NCBI RefSeq assembly: GCF_001476905.1
Contig: NZ_LDTE01000104.1
Span: 1 to 33,575, forward strand
Direction of reading: 5' to 3'
Length of the DNA stretch: 33,575 nucleotides
Source: Sphingomonas sanguinis
Lineage (GTDB): Bacteria > Pseudomonadota > Alphaproteobacteria > Sphingomonadales > Sphingomonadaceae
Position numbers and translations under genes: made by a program. Shown here in pieces: positions 8,107 to 15,763 of the stretch; within the stretch, counting starts at the first letter, position 1, and every line of letters begins with the position of its first letter. Under the pieces are notes generated by a model that saw nothing but the letters and a program-made list of their open reading frames with translations, had not been told where the DNA came from and searched no databases.

Positions 8107-8136
8107 TGACAGTCGAGGCTCAGGCCTCGACTGTCA
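8107..8136. terminator. Perfect 13-bp hairpin between convergent genes
   Basis: TGACAGTCGAGGC (8107-8119), loop TCAG, and GCCTCGACTGTCA (8124-8136) form an uninterrupted 13-bp stem with a tetraloop. The loop contains the stop codon of the ArsR-type gene. It lies 11 bp after the MFS stop and suits a bidirectional transcription barrier for the two converging genes. There is no clear T-run on either side. Confidence 0.6.
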
Positions 8137-8785
8137 GGCCCGCTGCTTTCCATTCCGGGAAGCCCGCATTGAGACGGCGAACCCGAAAGCCCTTGGCGAT
8201 CAGCAGTTCCGCTGCCGTCGTCGAGAGCACGCAATACGGACCGCGGCAATAGGCAACGATTTCCTGATCGACCGGCAACTCTGCCAGACGCCGGTCCAAC
8301 TCCTCGGTCGGAATGTTGAGCGCGCCGGGAAGGTGGCCAAGAGCGTATTCTTCGCCGGAGCGCACGTCGAGCAGTGTCATCCCGCCCGAAACCAGTCGTT
8401 CGAGGAGTTCCTCCTGCGAAATCGATTCGAGGCGCCCACTTGCGTTCATCGGGTCCGAGACGAGTTCTCGTATCTCGCTTCTCGTATGTTCGGCGTATTC
8501 CCGCAACGACCTGAGCACCGCTTCGACCGGCCCGGCGCCGAGCCGATAAAGAACTCTTTTTCCGTCCCGGCGGGTCTCGACGAACCCGCCACGTCGCAGG
8601 TGCTGAAGGTGCTGCGACGTATTGGCGACAGTAAGCCCGGTCAGTTCGGCAAGTCGCTCAACCGGCCTCTCGCCCTGCGCGATATGTTCAAGCAGCATCA
8701 GGCGATGGGCATGCCCGAGCGTCCGGGCGATCTCAGCCAGTTCGGTAAACAGCACGGCGGACACGTCTGACTTTGCCATTGACAT
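8120..8785 (-). CDS. ArsR-family regulator fused to a rhodanese domain
   Basis: The 221-residue product has an N-terminal winged-helix ArsR/SmtB domain (about 8-95; VANTSQHLQHLRRGGFVETRRDGK is the recognition helix and wing) and a C-terminal rhodanese domain (about 118-221) with DVRSGEEYALGHLPGA and the active-site loop CRGPYC. The only cysteines are C180 and C185, both in that loop; the HTH part has no metal-binding Cys. This suggests sensing of sulfane sulfur or persulfide by the rhodanese cysteines rather than metal, by inference. ATG 8785 is preferred; ATG 8779 and a TTG at 8815 (inside the operator) are alternatives. It is divergent from the DUF2938 gene. Confidence 0.88.
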   Translation of the reverse strand: MSMAKSDVSAVLFTELAEIARTLGHAHRLMLLEHIAQGERPVERLAELTGLTVANTSQHLQHLRRGGFVETRRDGKRVLYRLGAGPVEAVLRSLREYAEHTRSEIRELVSDPMNASGRLESISQEELLERLVSGGMTLLDVRSGEEYALGHLPGALNIPTEELDRRLAELPVDQEIVAYCRGPYCVLSTTAAELLIAKGFRVRRLNAGFPEWKAAGLTVEA

Positions 8786-8806
8786 GCGCCTATCATCACG
8801 CGATCG

Positions 8807-8827
8807 TTCAAGCAAATCATTGATTGA
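8807..8827. promoter_or_regulatory. Second operator-like copy between ArsR-rhodanese and DUF2938 genes
   Basis: This 21-nt segment matches 6816-6836 upstream of the MFS gene at 16 of 21 positions, sharing the blocks TTCAA, CA, CATTGA and TGA in register. It lies 21 bp from the regulator start (8785) and 15 bp from the DUF2938 start (8843), the expected place for an autoregulated divergent operator. Confidence 0.5.
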
Positions 8828-8842
8828 TTGTGCGAGGCTGCG

Positions 8843-9358
8843 ATGTTTGGCGACGTGGCGATTGGAGTAGTGGGAGCTTTGCTGGTCGGAAGCGGCGCGA
8901 CTGCCGTCATGGACGCGTGGGCATTCCTACAGAAGAAATGGTTCAGTGTGCCGTCGCTGGATTATCGCTTGGTCGGGCGATGGCTTGGGCACATTCCGCA
9001 GGGGCGCTTCGTTCATGATGGTATCGGCAAGGCGGAGCCAGTCGCCTACGAAACCTCGTTGGGCTGGGCCGCACACTACGTCATCGGAATGGCATTCTGC
9101 GCAGTCCTGATTTCGATCTGGGGGACGGATTGGCTGTGCCATCCGACGCTCCCGCCCGCGCTGATCGTCGGAATCGGCAGCATCGTCGCACCGTTCTTCA
9201 TCCTGCAACCGGCATTGGGTGCGGGGTTCGCCGCCGGGCGTACACCCAAACCCTGGCTATCGCGGTTCCGCAGTCTGGTCGCTCACACGTCGTTCGCGGT
9301 CGGCCTGTACCTGTCCGCCCTCGTCTTCTCATTGCTGATCGCGACGCTGAGGACTTGA
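8843..9358 (+). CDS. DUF2938 family membrane protein
   Basis: A 171-residue integral membrane protein of the DUF2938 family, recognised from GATAVMDAWA near the start, PSLDYRLVGRWLGH..GRF, LGWAAHYVIG, and the APFFILQP..GAGFAA segment. About four hydrophobic helices are visible. No biochemical role is known to me for the family. The ATG at 8843 is preceded by TGCGAGGCTG, the same 10-bp RBS block found before the MFS gene (6874-6883), suggesting a common origin or shared expression. It is followed 10 bp later by the LysR gene and is probably co-transcribed with it. Confidence 0.85.
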   Translation: MFGDVAIGVVGALLVGSGATAVMDAWAFLQKKWFSVPSLDYRLVGRWLGHIPQGRFVHDGIGKAEPVAYETSLGWAAHYVIGMAFCAVLISIWGTDWLCHPTLPPALIVGIGSIVAPFFILQPALGAGFAAGRTPKPWLSRFRSLVAHTSFAVGLYLSALVFSLLIATLRT

Positions 9359-9368
9359 GATCTGCACT

Positions 9369-10286
9369 GTGGTGGACTGGCCGCTCAAAGTCGGGCTTCA
9401 TCACCTCCGCTATTTCATTGCCGCAGCCGAGCACGGCAGCTTCCGCAAAGCCGGTGTCGCGCTGGCCGTCGAAGAATCGTCGATCAGTCGCCGCATCCGG
9501 GATCTGGAAGACTGTCTCGGCGCGTCGCTATTCCAGCGGCACAATGGCGGGGTAACGCTGACCGTAGCGGGGAGGCAATTCCTTCAGGAAGCCCGCACTG
9601 CCATGAGGCATCTCGGTCATGGCGCTAGAGACGTGGGTTCGATCGGCAGGAGCGAGAGCGGCTACATCCGCGTCGGCATATTCTCGTCGCTCGCTTCCGG
9701 CTTCTTGCGCGACCTTTTCCAGGCTTACCATGCCGGTCGAGCGGGAGTGCAGATCGACTTCAGCGACGGCCATCCAGCCGAGCACATCGCGGCGGTGCGG
9801 TTGCACCAGCTCGATGTCGCGTTCGTCACAGGGACCGCGCAGCACGGGGACTGCGAAACCGTTCATTTGTGGTCGGAGCAGGTGTTCGCCGTACTTCCGA
9901 CTGCCCATTCTCTCGCCGAGCGGCAGTTCCTCGTCTGGCAGGATCTGATCGGTGAGACGTTCATCGTCAGCGAACAGGCTCCAGGGCGCGAGATCCATGA
10001 CTTCCTGATCAGGCATCTCTCCGGCCTCGGCCGCTATCCTGAAGTGTCACGGCAGAATGTCGGCAGTGACAACTTGCTGTCGCTCGTGGCTATCGGGCGC
10101 GGTCTGACGCTCACGAGCGAAGCGACGACCTCCGCTCGTTTGCTAGGCGTGGTCTACCGTCCGATCGCGGGTGAGATGCTGCCGTTCAGTGCCGTATGGT
10201 CGCCGAACAACGATAATCCCGCTCTCCGCCGATTGCTCAGCATGGCGCTTGAGCGACGCAGGTGCGAGCTACATGCGTCTGCCTAA
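9369..10286 (+). CDS. LysR-family transcriptional regulator
   Basis: A 305-residue LysR-type regulator with an N-terminal winged HTH (about 9-68: LRYFIAAAEHGSFRKAGVAL, SSISRRIRDLED) and a C-terminal effector-binding domain (about 95-295). The HTH binds DNA as a dimer or tetramer; the ligand is unknown. The start is GTG at 9369 (9372 also possible), 10 bp after the DUF2938 stop. A LysR gene facing the end of the trb operon is common in alphaproteobacterial ICEs. Its 3' end overlaps the DUF2274 gene by four bases. Confidence 0.9.
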   Translation: MVDWPLKVGLHHLRYFIAAAEHGSFRKAGVALAVEESSISRRIRDLEDCLGASLFQRHNGGVTLTVAGRQFLQEARTAMRHLGHGARDVGSIGRSESGYIRVGIFSSLASGFLRDLFQAYHAGRAGVQIDFSDGHPAEHIAAVRLHQLDVAFVTGTAQHGDCETVHLWSEQVFAVLPTAHSLAERQFLVWQDLIGETFIVSEQAPGREIHDFLIRHLSGLGRYPEVSRQNVGSDNLLSLVAIGRGLTLTSEATTSARLLGVVYRPIAGEMLPFSAVWSPNNDNPALRRLLSMALERRRCELHASA

Positions 10287-10507
10287 CCTTGCTGTGATCG
10301 GCGTGCTTTCGCGAACGCGCGATCGGTCGCCATGAAGCGCTCCAGCATCGGCGCGATCAGGCGCGTGGGGTCGGCGGCAGGTTGCCCGCTCTCGCGAGCG
10401 AGCACCTCGGCATAAGCGGCTAGGTCGCGGTGGAGGCCGGCGGGCAGTTCCAGCGTGATCTTCACAGGCTTGTCGTCGGCGATCGGGCCGAGCTTCAGCT
10501 TGGTCAT
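10283..10507 (-). CDS. DUF2274 family small protein
   Basis: A 74-residue protein matching the DUF2274 pattern: MTKLKLGPIADDKPVK, then LELPAGLHRDLAAYAE and LIAPMLERFMATDRAF. The family is found almost only as the last gene of Trb conjugation operons; its fold looks like a ribbon-helix-helix-type protein, so a regulatory or accessory role is possible but unproven. Its ATG overlaps the trbI stop (ATGA), so it belongs to the trb operon. It ends convergent with the LysR gene. Confidence 0.88.
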   Translation of the reverse strand: MTKLKLGPIADDKPVKITLELPAGLHRDLAAYAEVLARESGQPAADPTRLIAPMLERFMATDRAFAKARRSQQG

Positions 10508-11754
10508 GGGACGGCTCCGTAGGGTTCGAGGATCAAATCGCGCCCGACGATCACGCGGACCGGGAAGCCGGGGCGGATGGTTAGTGTCGGTGCGATGTCG
10601 AGCTGGCGGCCGACAACCTGCCGGCCGGTCTGGCTGATGCCGTCCGACGCACCCTGGCGCAGCGCGCGGGCGAGGTCGCCCTGTTCGCCCGAGGTGCCAG
10701 CCTGCGCACCGACCGACAGCAGCGTGGAGAGGCCGGCGGCCTTGGCGAGATCCCACCAATGATGGTCGACGCCGTCCTCCAGCCCGGCATAGCCTTGCGC
10801 GTCGGCACCGGACTGGCGCTCCAGCACGATCGACCGGCCGTTGGGGAAGATCAGCCGCGTCCAGGCGAGCAGCACCCGCCGCTGGCCGAAGCCGACGCCG
10901 CTATCGTACTGCCCGATCAGACGCGTGCCCTGCGGGATCAGCAACAGGCGTCCGGTCGGGCTGTCGTAGACGTTCTCCGTCACCTGCGCGATGATCTGCC
11001 CAGGCAGGTCCGAGCGGATGCCGGTGACGAGCGCGGCGGGAATCACCGCACCGGCCTGCACCACGTAAGGCGATGGCGGTGCCGTCACGCGGTCGGGCGC
11101 GACGGTGCGCCGATCGGCGGGCTGGTTGAGAAAGGCGCGCTGCCAGTCCTGGGCTGTGGGCGTGGCCGTCTGGCCGGGCGCTCCCAGGTCGGCGAGGTTC
11201 GGCATCCCGTCACCGGGCACGTCGCTCGCCGCTGCGGTCCGCTCGCCCGACTGGAAGAACACCCGGCTGGTGCGCGCCGCCGCCAGCTCCTGCCGACGCC
11301 GTTCCAGTTCCTGGCGGCGGCGCTCGACCTCGGGATCGGGTGCGGCGGGCGAAGCCGGCGCGTCGATCCCCGGCACGGGCACCGGTTGGCCACGGTTCTG
11401 CGCGTCGAGGATCGGGCGGCCGAGATCGCCCGGGAGCGGCGGACCGAGGACCGGACCGGTATAATCCTTCGGCAGCGCATCGAGGCCGTCCGGGGTCGAG
11501 CGGCCATCGGTCGCGTAGACCTCTTCGTCCGGTTTGCCGCCCTGCTGGACCTGGAGCGCATAGATCAGCGCGCCGCCGAGACCGACGCCCGCGACACTGC
11601 CGAGCACCGCCAGCGCCTTGCGCGACAGGCGGGTGACGCGCGGCGGCTCGGGGCGGAGCCGCATCGGCGCGACCGGCTCGCCGGTCAGCGGCCGGGCATC
11701 GTCGTCGGCGTCCGGCATGACCGGTTCCTGCTGGGTGGAAGCGATGCCGCTCAT
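10504..11754 (-). CDS. trbI: TrbI, VirB10-like T4SS scaffold protein
   Basis: TrbI spans inner membrane, periplasm and outer membrane and transmits energy to the conjugation channel. The 416-residue protein has a cytosolic Arg/Pro-rich N-terminus, one membrane helix (about 46-67), a Pro-rich linker with a coiled-coil-like ERRRQELERRRQEL segment, and the conserved VirB10 beta-barrel domain (about 230-410) with AGAVIPAALVTGIRSDLPG and LLLIPQGTRLIGQYDS. Start and stop overlap trbG and DUF2274 by four bases each. Confidence 0.95.
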   Translation of the reverse strand: MSGIASTQQEPVMPDADDDARPLTGEPVAPMRLRPEPPRVTRLSRKALAVLGSVAGVGLGGALIYALQVQQGGKPDEEVYATDGRSTPDGLDALPKDYTGPVLGPPLPGDLGRPILDAQNRGQPVPVPGIDAPASPAAPDPEVERRRQELERRRQELAAARTSRVFFQSGERTAAASDVPGDGMPNLADLGAPGQTATPTAQDWQRAFLNQPADRRTVAPDRVTAPPSPYVVQAGAVIPAALVTGIRSDLPGQIIAQVTENVYDSPTGRLLLIPQGTRLIGQYDSGVGFGQRRVLLAWTRLIFPNGRSIVLERQSGADAQGYAGLEDGVDHHWWDLAKAAGLSTLLSVGAQAGTSGEQGDLARALRQGASDGISQTGRQVVGRQLDIAPTLTIRPGFPVRVIVGRDLILEPYGAVP

Positions 11755-12707
11755 GACGATGGCCTTCCATCGGTGCGCAGGATGCGGACGGTCTGCTGGC
11801 GGTCGGCCTTGCCGAGCCGCAGCTCAGCGGCGCCGAACAGCCGGTCGACGATCAGGACGTTGCCGTGGACGCGGCTGTTGACGATCTCCGGCTCGCCGTC
11901 TGCGCCGACGACGAACAGCGGCGGCATCTCGCCCTGGACGATCCCGCGCGGGAACTCGACGTAGACGCGCCGGCCATCATCGTAGATGGCAACCGGCCGC
12001 CACGGCGGCGCGTCGCCGGAAAGCGCATAGCGGTAGGTGCGCTCGGCGGCGGCCGGGACGACCGGCGTCGCCGGGACCACCGGCTGCGGCGACGGCGGTG
12101 GCGCCGGATAGCTCCAGGCCACCGAAGGCATGTAGGGTCGCTCGCCCGCGTGCAGCTCGATCATGTAGAGCCGGCGGTCGGTGGTGATGACGAGGTTGGT
12201 GGACAGGTCCGCCCGCGTCGGCTTGACGAGGACGTGGACGCGGCGGGTGTCGCCCGATCCGCTCTCGGTGTCGCCGATGATCCATCGCGCGGTGTCGCCG
12301 GCGGCGATCGGTCCGGCGCCGGTCAGGCTCTCGCCGGGTTCGAGCGCGATGTCGGTGATCTGCCCGACCGCGGCATAGACCTGATAAAGCGCGCCCTCCG
12401 ACCAGGGATAGACCTGGATGGCGTTGTAATAGCCTTCGCGGCGCGGCTGGATGCGCGCGGCGGCGTTGGCGTTCTCGACGCGGGCGGTCGAGGTGCCGGC
12501 AGGCTGGCCGCCCCGCGCCGGGGTCCACGGCGGCGGGACGTGCAAAGGCCGGGGCCGCGACGGCGCGGCGACCACCGGCACGGGCGGCAGCGGCGGCACC
12601 TCGGTATCGTAGGCGATCTCCGGCGGCTTCTGCGTCGTGGCGCAGCCGGCGAGCATGGTCGCGGCGAGCAGTGCCGCCGGAACGGCCGTGCGGAGCGGCG
12701 CGCTCAC
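11751..12707 (-). CDS. trbG: TrbG, VirB9-like T4SS protein
   Basis: TrbG contributes to the outer-membrane core complex with TrbI and a lipoprotein. The 318-residue product carries a lipobox LAGC (Cys22), so it is likely itself lipid-anchored. The N-terminal VirB9 domain starts at about 95 (NAIQVYPWSEGALYQVYAAVGQITDI) and the C-terminal domain, about 225-315, includes RTYRYALSGDAPPWRPVAIYDDGRRVYVEFP and LFVVG. A Pro-rich linker joins them. It overlaps trbF and trbI by four bases at either end. Confidence 0.95.
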   Translation of the reverse strand: MSAPLRTAVPAALLAATMLAGCATTQKPPEIAYDTEVPPLPPVPVVAAPSRPRPLHVPPPWTPARGGQPAGTSTARVENANAAARIQPRREGYYNAIQVYPWSEGALYQVYAAVGQITDIALEPGESLTGAGPIAAGDTARWIIGDTESGSGDTRRVHVLVKPTRADLSTNLVITTDRRLYMIELHAGERPYMPSVAWSYPAPPPSPQPVVPATPVVPAAAERTYRYALSGDAPPWRPVAIYDDGRRVYVEFPRGIVQGEMPPLFVVGADGEPEIVNSRVHGNVLIVDRLFGAAELRLGKADRQQTVRILRTDGRPSS

Positions 12708-13393
12708 TGCCCCATCTCCTTCGACCAGTTGATGGCATTGACGTAGATGCCGAGCGGGTTCTTGCGCAGTGCCTCGGCATCACGCGGCGGCTGGACGACG
12801 ACGGTCAGGATCGCGGTCCAGCGGGAGGTCTCGGCAAGCGTCCCGTCCTGATAGCGGCGCTCGGTCCAGGCGACGCGGAAGCTGTCGGGCGACGCGCGGA
12901 TGACCGACGACACGTCGACGGCAATCTGCTGCTTGCCGACCCTAGTGAACGGGTCGTTGGCGCGGGCGTAGTCGTTGAGCGCCTGCGCGCCCGCTGCCGT
13001 GGTGAAGTCGTAGGCGCGTAGCCAGTTCTGCCGCACGACGATCGCGTCGGCCGGAATGCTGCGGACCTCCTCGACGAAACGCGCCAGATGGAAGGCGATC
13101 TGCGGATCGGTCGGGCGATAGCCGGCCGTGGCCGGCTCCACCGCCTGCACCTGCCCGAGCTTGTCGACCTGCACCACCCACGGCACGATCGAGCCGCTCG
13201 CCGACTGCCAGACCAGCGCGGCCGACAGGCCGGTGGACAGCGCCAGCGAGCCGAACGCCATCAGCCGCCAGTTCCTCGCCTGCACGCGGGCGGAACCGAT
13301 GCGGTCGTCCCAGACCTGGGCGGCGCGCTGGTAAGGCGTCTCGGGCTGCGGGGTCTTGCCGTAATGCGCGGCAGGTCGTTTGAAGATGCTCAT
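12704..13393 (-). CDS. trbF: TrbF, VirB8-like T4SS protein
   Basis: TrbF is a bitopic inner-membrane protein of the channel assembly complex. The 229-residue protein has a short cytosolic N-terminus with YQRAAQVWDDRIG, one membrane helix (about 42-63) and a periplasmic VirB8-type domain ending in NPLGIYVNAINWSKE, a strong family signature. The start MSIFKRP at 13393 is chosen; the frame stays open to 13519 but that part overlaps trbL and is not conserved-looking. It overlaps trbL and trbG by four bases. Confidence 0.95.
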   Translation of the reverse strand: MSIFKRPAAHYGKTPQPETPYQRAAQVWDDRIGSARVQARNWRLMAFGSLALSTGLSAALVWQSASGSIVPWVVQVDKLGQVQAVEPATAGYRPTDPQIAFHLARFVEEVRSIPADAIVVRQNWLRAYDFTTAAGAQALNDYARANDPFTRVGKQQIAVDVSSVIRASPDSFRVAWTERRYQDGTLAETSRWTAILTVVVQPPRDAEALRKNPLGIYVNAINWSKEMGQ

Positions 13394-14721
13394 CGGCGGT
13401 CGCCTTGGTCGAGAGAGATGGAGGAGCCGCCGCCATGCGCATCGCCAGAACGGACGGCGTGCGCGGCGGCCTGGACGCCGTGGGTGAGCTGCTGCGAGCG
13501 CTTCATGCGCTTGGCCCATGCGGGTTGGCCGCCTGTCGCTGGAGCTGCTGGAGCCGGGCCGTCACCATCGGGCGCGGCATCGCCGCTGACGGCACGGCCG
13601 CCGGCCTGGAAGCTGGAGCGGAGGCTGTCGGCTGCACGACCGGCAGCGCGCTTCAGCGGCGATACCGCCGCCTTTCCGCCCGCGCTGGCGACGTTGCCGA
13701 GACCGGAAGCGACGCCAGCCATGCCGGACTGTCCGGCCGCGCCGGCCTGATAGGCGGTGGACGCGCCACCGGCGAGCGCCGCTCCGCCGCGCGCCGCAGC
13801 GGCGGCACCGCCGGCGAGGGCAGCACCGCCGGACGCGACCGCGCCGATCGCGGCACCGCCGGCTGCGACCATGCCGCCCGCCGCAAGGCCGGTGCCGATC
13901 GCCGCGCCCGCGCCGAGCTGCGGCCCGCCCGAGACGAGACCGTTGGCGATGCCGGGGCCGAAGATGCCGAGCCCCAGCAGCGATAGGGCGGCGAGCACGA
14001 TCGCCATCGCGTCGTCGATCGTCGGCGTCCGGCCGCCGAAGCCGGCGGTGAACTGCGAGAAGAGCGTCGAGCCGATCCCGACGATGACGGCGAGCACCAG
14101 CACCTTGATGCCGGACGAGATAACGTTGCCGAGCACGCGCTCGGCCATGAAGGCGGTCTTGCCGAACAGGCCGAAGGGGATGAGCACGAAGCCGGCGAGC
14201 GTCGTCAGCTTGAACTCGATCAGGGTCACGAAGAGCTGTACGGCGAGAATGAAGAAGGCGAGCAGGATCAGCGCCCAGGCGAACAGCAGGCAGGCGATCT
14301 GGATGAAGTTCTCGAAGAACGACCAATAGCCCATCAGCCCGGAGATCGAGTCGAGCAGCGGACGCCCCGCGTCGAGGCCGGTCTGCGCCACCTTGCCGGG
14401 GCGCATCAGGTCGGCGGCGGAGAAGCCGGTGCCCGATGCCTTCAGCCCCAGACCGGCGAAGCTGTCGAAGACGATCCTGGCGAGGTTGTTCCAGTTGCCG
14501 ATGATGTACGCGAACACGCCGACGAACAGCGTCTTCTTGATAAGGCGGCCGACGATGTCATCGTCACCGCCCATCGACCAGAAGAGCGCCGCCAGCGTCA
14601 CGTCGATGACGATCAGCGTGGTGGCGATGAAGGCAACTTCGCCCGATAGAAGGCCGAAGCCACTGTCGATGTAGCGGGTGAAGACGCCGAGGAAGCTGTC
14701 GATGACGCCTGTGCCGCCCAT
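13390..14721 (-). CDS. trbL: TrbL, VirB6-like polytopic T4SS protein
   Basis: TrbL forms the inner-membrane part of the conjugation channel. The 443-residue protein has a VirB6-type hydrophobic region (about 1-270) with several membrane helices, then a long Ala/Gly-rich tail (about 275-370) and a hydrophilic end; the low-complexity tail is normal for TrbL. The start MGGTGVIDSFLGVFTRYID at 14721 sits two bases after the trbK stop; an upstream in-frame ATG at 14793 would run into trbK. The stop overlaps trbF by four bases. Confidence 0.93.
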   Translation of the reverse strand: MGGTGVIDSFLGVFTRYIDSGFGLLSGEVAFIATTLIVIDVTLAALFWSMGGDDDIVGRLIKKTLFVGVFAYIIGNWNNLARIVFDSFAGLGLKASGTGFSAADLMRPGKVAQTGLDAGRPLLDSISGLMGYWSFFENFIQIACLLFAWALILLAFFILAVQLFVTLIEFKLTTLAGFVLIPFGLFGKTAFMAERVLGNVISSGIKVLVLAVIVGIGSTLFSQFTAGFGGRTPTIDDAMAIVLAALSLLGLGIFGPGIANGLVSGGPQLGAGAAIGTGLAAGGMVAAGGAAIGAVASGGAALAGGAAAAARGGAALAGGASTAYQAGAAGQSGMAGVASGLGNVASAGGKAAVSPLKRAAGRAADSLRSSFQAGGRAVSGDAAPDGDGPAPAAPATGGQPAWAKRMKRSQQLTHGVQAAAHAVRSGDAHGGGSSISLDQGDRR

Positions 14722-14723
14722 CG

Positions 14724-14993
14724 TCAGCGCGCCCCAGCAGCCAGCGACGTGCCGAGAAAGCGGGCGCGGTTGTCGGCCCATGTCTTCAGGCATCCGGGAT
14801 CGCGCGTGGCCGCCTCGCCCATGAACCGGCAGCGGGCGAGCGCCTCGCGCATCGGATCGGCGGGCGCGGTCGATACCTCGACCGTGACAGGCACCACCGG
14901 CTTCTCCTCGCGCGTCATCTCGATCACGGCGGCGGTGATGGCGATGCCGGCGAACGCGGCGGCGCCGATGCGGGCGAGCGTCTTCCCCTCCAC
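14724..14993 (-). CDS. trbK: TrbK-alt, putative entry-exclusion protein
   Basis: An 89-residue protein of the type annotated as TrbK-alt in alphaproteobacterial trb operons: GTG start, N-terminal membrane helix (about 7-25, ARIGAAAFAGIAITAAVIEM), then MTREE and a soluble part with two cysteines (ARCRFMGEAATRDPGCLKTWADNRARFLG). Entry exclusion stops a cell receiving a second copy of the element; the role is assumed from position and type, since TrbK-alt is distant from RP4 TrbK. It lies between trbJ (8-bp gap) and trbL (2-bp gap). Confidence 0.85.
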   Translation of the reverse strand: MEGKTLARIGAAAFAGIAITAAVIEMTREEKPVVPVTVEVSTAPADPMREALARCRFMGEAATRDPGCLKTWADNRARFLGTSLAAGAR

Positions 14994-15001
14994 GACGCGC
15001 C

Positions 15002-15763
15002 TCAGTTGCCGCCGTTGAACATGCGGGCGTTGCCGGGCTGATAACCGGCGCCCGGCGCGAGGAAGCGGCGGCGTTGCTCGCGACCCTGCTCGGCCGCAGC
15101 GGCGCGCTCGGCGTCCGACAGCGCCTGCGCGCGGCCGTTCGCCGCCATCATCGCGGTGAGGTCGGCGAGCTGCTGCGCCTGGAGCGCGAGGAGCTGGTTG
15201 CCGGCCTGCGTCGCCTGGAGCGCGCCGGTGGCGCCCTGCGAGCGGGTGATGAGGGTCGCCATCTCCGTGCGGTTCGCATCGATGTTGCCGACGACGCCGG
15301 CCTGCACGCGCATCGCATCCTGCAGACCCCCGACCGTGTTCTGCCAGCGGCTCCGCGCGTCGGTGACGAGCTGCCGGTCGGTCGCCGTCATCGACGCGCT
15401 GCCGTACTGGCGCTGGAACGCCTGGTCGATCGACCGCACGTCGAAAGCGATGTTCTGCGCCTGTTGCAGCAGCGCCTGCGTGCGCCGGACGTTCTGCTGG
15501 AGCTGCTGGAGCGACGAATATGGCAGGCTGGCGAGGTTGCGCGCCTGATTGACCAGCATCGTCGCCTCGTTCTGGAGCGACGTGATCTGCTGGTTCACCT
15601 GCTGGAGCGTGCGCGCCGCCTGAAGGACGTTCTGCGCATAGTTCGACGGGTCGAACACCGTCCACTGCGCGGCAGCGGGCATCGCCAGCATCGGCGACAG
15701 CGCGAGCGGCACGGTGAGGATGGACGCGGCGACGAGCGCCGCGCGACTACGGCGCGGGATCAT
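15002..15763 (-). CDS. trbJ: TrbJ, VirB5-like T4SS protein
   Basis: TrbJ is a periplasmic or pilus-tip component of the channel. The 253-residue product has a clear signal peptide (about 1-32, ending AMPAAAQW), then VFDPSNYAQNVLQAARTLQQVNQQI and a long Gln-rich coiled-coil region (about 40-105), the hallmark of TrbJ. The start at 15763 overlaps the trbE stop by four bases. The open frame continues far upstream antiparallel in register with trbE, but only the stretch from 15763 is TrbJ. Confidence 0.94.
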   Translation of the reverse strand: MIPRRSRAALVAASILTVPLALSPMLAMPAAAQWTVFDPSNYAQNVLQAARTLQQVNQQITSLQNEATMLVNQARNLASLPYSSLQQLQQNVRRTQALLQQAQNIAFDVRSIDQAFQRQYGSASMTATDRQLVTDARSRWQNTVGGLQDAMRVQAGVVGNIDANRTEMATLITRSQGATGALQATQAGNQLLALQAQQLADLTAMMAANGRAQALSDAERAAAAEQGREQRRRFLAPGAGYQPGNARMFNGGN

